NCBI GenBank assembly: GCA_050049355.1
Contig: JASFWK010000102.1
Location: 1 to 7,800 of the forward strand
Direction of reading: 5' to 3'
Source: JASFWK01 sp050049355
GTDB lineage: Bacteria > Chloroflexota > Anaerolineae > B4-G1 > DUEL01
DNA length: 7,800 nt
Shown here: positions 4,442 to 7,800 of the stretch, one piece after another
Position numbering within the stretch: the stretch's first letter is position 1
Layout: every line of letters begins with the position of its first letter
Notes under the pieces: model-generated
Told to the model about the DNA's origin: nothing
The model's database searches: none
Seen by the model: the letters and a program-made list of their open reading frames with translations, nothing else
Translations under genes and position numbers: made by a program

Positions 4442-7339
4442 CTATTCCTGGGAGGTCGGCGTAGTAGGAATCGGGGGTGGGGTATCCGTCGGAGCAGGCG
4501 CCGGGGTATCTGTGGGAGGCAGTGTGGGGACGGGAGTATCCGTCGGAGGGTGCGAGGTTGGTGTGGGTGTGGGGGTTTCTGTCGTGGGGGGCGGGGTGGG
4601 GGTGTCGGTGAGTAGAGGGAGAGGCGTGGCGGTGGGCACCTCTGTCGGTGGGCTCACTCGGCACTGCAGCCGTCCCTCGAACTTGCGCCCGTGGGTGTTC
4701 CACGCCGTAACCCGCAGCGTGTACAGACCAGGGGCGAGGTGGGTGGTATCCCAAACTGTCAACTCGCCGTTCCGCACTTGTGCCAGGTGAGGGCCGCTGA
4801 TCCACCCCCATCCTTCAGGGTTAGCTCCTACCCCAAACTGCACATTGTAGTAGTCGAAGTCGGGCAGAGACACGGTGCCAATGACCGGGACCAGCCCGTG
4901 GGCTGGGGATGCAGAACTCGGTGAGGTGATCTGCACCTGGGCTTGGCCGGTGTCCCCCGTGCACAGCTCCGGCGCGATCGCAGGCAGCCCCTGGGCCTGT
5001 GCCCACTCCCTCCCTTGCGGGTCGTCAATTGCCAGCACTACCTGTCCCTGGTCATGGTCTGAGCAGACCTGATACCAGTCGTACTCCGGGTCCAGAGGAG
5101 GCTGATCGGCGGCGAATATCTCTGTCTTGCGCCGTGGGCAGTATTGACTGGGCTGGGTGCCGGAATCGGCGCAGATCTCCATCTCCACGATTCCTTCTGG
5201 GCGGATGAAGTTCTGCACCGGTTTGCCATCCAGCGCCGCCTCCATGAAGTCGCGCCAGATAGGCGCCGCTCCCCGCGAGCCAGGCAAGTCGATCATCTCG
5301 CTGTTGTCGGAGTTCCCAACCCAAACGCCTGTTACCAGCCCGGGTGTGTACCCAATAGTCCAGGAATCCCGGTAATCGTTGGTTGTGCCGGTCTTTGCCG
5401 CCGCCGGGCGGGAGAGTTCCAGGGCATTGGGACAGCCGAAGGCAGGACAGCGCGCCTGTCGGTCGGAGAGGATGTCGGTGATCAAATAGGCATGCTCTGG
5501 CCGGATGACCTCCTCGCCCGCTGGCTCACTGTTGTCCACCAGCACGCTGCCATGGCTATCCTCAATGCGCAGGATAGGGGTGGGGGGCACGCGCACCCCT
5601 CCGTTGGCGAAGACGGCGTAGGCTCCGGCCATTTCCAGCAGCTTAACTTCCCCACCGCCCAACGTGAGGCTCAAGCCATAGTCATCCCGCGTGAAGGTGG
5701 TGATTCCCAGGCGGCTGGCCATCTCCTTGAAGGCCGGAATGCCGACGAACTGAAGGGTCTTGACGGCTGGGACGTTGTAGGAATTGGCCAGAGCGCCGCG
5801 CACCAAGACCGGGCCGTGGAATCTTCTGTCATAGTTGCGTGGCACGTATGGTGGATTTGCGCCGTCGGGGAACTGGGTCTCCAGGTCCCAAATGAGCGTG
5901 GCAGGGGTCCACCCCTTTTCGAAGGCAGCGACGTACGTGACCGGCTTGATGGAGGAGCCGGGCTGACGCTCCTGCAGGGCGACGTTGACCTGCCCGTCGA
6001 TCTCCTCGTTGTAGAAGTCGGCGCTTCCGACCATAGCCAGTATGTAGCCGGTGGAGGGCTCGATCGCGACCAATGCGCCGTTTGTGGCGTTATGATCGGC
6101 CAGTCCGGCCACGTGCTCGGCCACGATCTCCTCTGCCTTCGCCTGCAGTTCTGAGTCCAGTGTGGTGTAGATGCGCAAGCCCTCTCCTCGATAGAGCGCC
6201 TCTGGTCCGTACGTCTCCTCCACCACCCGGCGCACATAGGCGACGAAGTGGGGAGCAGGAATCACGTCGGCGGTGATTGGCGGTTGGAAGTCGTACGTGG
6301 CGATTTCCGCCGCAGCTGCCTCTGCCTCTGCCTGGCTTATGTATCCTTGCTGGACCATAAGCCGCAGGACGTCGTGCTGGCGGGAGAGAGCTTCCTCCCG
6401 CCCTCCGCCGAAGACGTCATAGGTAGACGGTGACTGTGGCAGGCCAGCCAGGAAGGACGCTTGGCCCAGCGTGAGTTCCGCCGCATCGACGCTGAAATAG
6501 GTCTCGGCTGCTGCCTGTATGCCGTAGGCGAGGTTGCCGTAGTATATCTCGTTCAGGTAGATCTCCAGGATGGTGTCCCGTGGGTACCGTCGAGTGATCT
6601 CGAACGCTAGCACGATCTCCTTGATCTTGCGTTGGGTAGTGCGCTGAACTCGCTCTTCGGGGGATAGGAAGAGATTGCGGGCCAATTGCTGGGTGATGGT
6701 GGAGGCTCCGGAAACCGTCTCCCCAGCTTGGAGATTGCGGCGGACTGCTTTCAGGATAGCGATGGGGTCGAAGCCCGGGTGGCGGTAGAAGTCGGCATCC
6801 TCTGTGGCGATGGTGGCCTGGATCAGGTAGGGGGAGATCTCCTGCAACGTAACGTAGGTTCGCCGTCCGCCGTGCGGATCGACCGCTTCACCCAACAGGT
6901 TGCCATGGCGGTCGTAAATCATTGAGCTGACGAAGGTGGACTGGCGGGCGATGAGCTCCTCTGCGGGGGGAAGTTGCGTGGCGATAAGGGTGTATCCGGT
7001 GACTACTGTGGCGAAACCAGCGAAGAACAAGACGATGGTGGCCAGCGAAATGAAGAAGAAAGCCCGGATGAGCCGGCTGCTCGTCGGGAGGCGCCGCGAC
7101 GAGGCAGATTGGTGTCGAGGGATGTAGCCTTCACGCTGCGGGGGAGGAATCGGGCGAGGGAGCCCTGCCGTGGGTGTCACGCCGCGGGTGACCCGTGGAG
7201 ATAGGTCGGTAGACTCACCTCTCTCCCAGGGCAGAGCTCCCGTCTCAACCTCATCCGGACTGGGTGGAGGCGGCGTGGGCTGAGTATCATCCTGGGGACT
7301 GTTCCCCGGTTGGGTTGGTTCCCTGTCTTGCTCTTCCAT
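4442..7339 (-). CDS. Class A penicillin-binding protein (GT51 plus transpeptidase)
   Basis: A 965-residue bifunctional peptidoglycan synthase that polymerises lipid II and cross-links the peptides outside the membrane. In order: a Pro-rich cytoplasmic N-terminus of about 90 residues; a membrane segment at about 91-117; the GT51 glycosyltransferase with catalytic Glu180 in ATEDADFYRH, then GASTITQQLARN, RKIKEIVLAFEI and EIYLNEIYYGN; the transpeptidase with SSIK (nucleophile Ser462), SYN (520-522) and KTGT (649-652); a Cys-containing segment (ICADSG...YCP); an Ig-like C-terminal domain at about 798-895; and an unusual 70-residue Thr/Pro tail (896-965) rich in PTDTP units. All catalytic motifs are intact, so it should be active. 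The ATG is fixed by a near-consensus promoter 14 bases upstream; there is no SD. It is related to PBP1A/PBP1C-type enzymes, but I cannot assign a specific gene name. Confidence 0.95.
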   Translation of the reverse strand: MEEQDREPTQPGNSPQDDTQPTPPPPSPDEVETGALPWERGESTDLSPRVTRGVTPTAGLPRPIPPPQREGYIPRHQSASSRRLPTSSRLIRAFFFISLATIVLFFAGFATVVTGYTLIATQLPPAEELIARQSTFVSSMIYDRHGNLLGEAVDPHGGRRTYVTLQEISPYLIQATIATEDADFYRHPGFDPIAILKAVRRNLQAGETVSGASTITQQLARNLFLSPEERVQRTTQRKIKEIVLAFEITRRYPRDTILEIYLNEIYYGNLAYGIQAAAETYFSVDAAELTLGQASFLAGLPQSPSTYDVFGGGREEALSRQHDVLRLMVQQGYISQAEAEAAAAEIATYDFQPPITADVIPAPHFVAYVRRVVEETYGPEALYRGEGLRIYTTLDSELQAKAEEIVAEHVAGLADHNATNGALVAIEPSTGYILAMVGSADFYNEEIDGQVNVALQERQPGSSIKPVTYVAAFEKGWTPATLIWDLETQFPDGANPPYVPRNYDRRFHGPVLVRGALANSYNVPAVKTLQFVGIPAFKEMASRLGITTFTRDDYGLSLTLGGGEVKLLEMAGAYAVFANGGVRVPPTPILRIEDSHGSVLVDNSEPAGEEVIRPEHAYLITDILSDRQARCPAFGCPNALELSRPAAAKTGTTNDYRDSWTIGYTPGLVTGVWVGNSDNSEMIDLPGSRGAAPIWRDFMEAALDGKPVQNFIRPEGIVEMEICADSGTQPSQYCPRRKTEIFAADQPPLDPEYDWYQVCSDHDQGQVVLAIDDPQGREWAQAQGLPAIAPELCTGDTGQAQVQITSPSSASPAHGLVPVIGTVSLPDFDYYNVQFGVGANPEGWGWISGPHLAQVRNGELTVWDTTHLAPGLYTLRVTAWNTHGRKFEGRLQCRVSPPTEVPTATPLPLLTDTPTPPPTTETPTPTPTSHPPTDTPVPTLPPTDTPAPAPTDTPPPIPTTPTSQE
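4445..4654 (-). repeat. Low-complexity Thr/Pro coding repeat (PBP tail)
   Basis: Seventy codons rich in Thr and Pro, including repeated PPTDTP units, end the PBP gene. The plus strand is G-rich here, with dense runs at 4571-4602 (loops 10, 1, 1), a relaxed G-quadruplex candidate. Similar Thr/Pro stretches occur in the LysM and surface-protein genes. Confidence 0.85.
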
Positions 7340-7353
7340 CGTCAGCGAGGAAG

Positions 7354-7381
7354 ATTATAGCACCGGGGGTAAGCGTGTCAA
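7354..7381 (-). promoter_or_regulatory. Near-consensus promoter of the PBP gene
   Basis: On the minus strand TTGACA (7376-7381) and TATAAT (7354-7359) are both perfect, with a 16-base spacer and an extended TGC before the -10. The ATG follows 14 bases after the -10, so the predicted leader is only about 7-9 bases and contains no SD. This is a strong housekeeping sigma-type promoter driving the PBP gene and possibly reading on into rph. Confidence 0.8.
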
Positions 7382-7800
7382 GGGGCAACGCCTGGCGCAC
7401 GGCAATCGCAAGGTCACCGAAGCTCCCTCTCTGATGCCAGGGTGGCCGAGAGATATGGTCCAAGAGGGGGATGGTTCATTCTCCAGTCGAATGGGTTGCA
7501 TTGTTATGTTGCGCGAGAAGATGTAGATGCCCGCCAGGTTGGAAAAGCAATCCCTAGTGCTGGTTCTTGGGCAGGAAGTTGCCTATTTCGTGCCGCTGGG
7601 TCCGCAGATTCAGGCAAGCGTGTATTCCGCTTGACGAGAGGAGCGACCTATCTCTGAGTTGTCCCCCAAGAGGGCCCGGACATGAAGACAACGTGGCTAT
7701 CTTCTCCTGATTCGCGTTCCCTGGGACTCGTTCCAGCGGTTTCTCGGCGGGTTGATCAGAGATGTAGTTGATCGATTTGCCAACCCCTTGCAAGTCGTGG
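7382..7800. other. Gene-poor right-hand region, possible decayed coding sequence
   Basis: About 420 bases without a convincing intact gene. One plus-strand frame reads protein-like but is interrupted. It is open from an ATG at 7434 to TAG 7524-7526, restarts at the adjacent ATG 7527 for 35 codons (with the stretch GQEVAYFVPLGPQIQA) to TGA 7632-7634, meets TGA again at 7683-7685, then is open to the edge with IRVPWDSFQRFLGGLIRD. Overlapping open stretches in other frames (7442-7657 plus, 7554-7793 minus) have less natural composition. The region could be a gene remnant, the start of a gene beyond the edge, or noncoding. No RNA gene was recognised. Confidence 0.3.

Noticed and set aside
5144..6154. 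Long open plus-strand frame (336 codons) opposite the PBP gene
   Set aside because: It lies wholly antisense to the transpeptidase domain, whose catalytic motifs are intact on the other strand. Its translation has no recognisable domain and is the expected shadow of a GC-rich gene.
7434..7500. tRNA-like string (GGTGGCCGAG followed later by AGTCGAAT)
   Set aside because: No matching acceptor stem (the expected CCCTGGC is absent downstream), and no anticodon arm or T-arm could be placed at correct spacing.
7554..7793. Minus-strand 79-codon open frame at the right edge
   Set aside because: Composition is shadow-like, with no SD and no recognised motif. The opposite strand reads more like protein.
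1..7800. CRISPR array, insertion sequence, integrase or phage genes
   Set aside because: There are no regularly spaced repeats and no transposase or recombinase motifs. The only repeats are the LysM core and Thr/Pro-coding low complexity.

Overview
The window looks like a piece of a GC-rich bacterial chromosome, most likely Chloroflexota (Anaerolineae-like). This is inferred from protein style, not from a marker gene. Three of the five confident genes encode membrane-anchored surface proteins with long Thr/Pro low-complexity linkers or tails. One of them joins a cytoplasmic zinc ribbon to external LysM domains, and another resembles a secreted zincin-like family that I associate with Chloroflexota. 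No mobile element, CRISPR array, rRNA or tRNA was found.

All confident genes lie on the minus strand, so transcription runs from right to left. From the right: 7340-7800 has no convincing intact gene but holds a near-consensus promoter facing left. Then come a class A penicillin-binding protein (4442-7339); a second strong promoter in the 55-base gap 4387-4441; RNase PH (rph, 3658-4386), which overlaps by 4 bases a 471-residue membrane-anchored surface protein (2246-3661); a 255-base gap with a weaker promoter; an HD-domain hydrolase (1412-1990); a gap of about 200 bases; and a zinc-ribbon/TM/double-LysM protein (65-1213). The first 63 bases may hold the edge of another minus-strand gene.

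Functionally this is mostly cell-envelope biology (peptidoglycan synthesis, peptidoglycan binding, a surface protein) mixed with RNA housekeeping. I do not see a clearly new multi-gene system. The points most worth a second look are: (i) the surface protein has the scaffold of an HExxH metallopeptidase, but the catalytic Glu is Ala (HALVH), which suggests a pseudoenzyme; (ii) the PBP and rph genes each have an extended -10 TATAAT box only 14 and 11 bases before the ATG and no Shine-Dalgarno, implying leaderless or nearly leaderless mRNAs, while their neighbours use ordinary SD starts; (iii) rph is translationally coupled to that surface pseudo-peptidase; (iv) protein-like but interrupted reading in the right-hand 370 bases may be a decayed gene.
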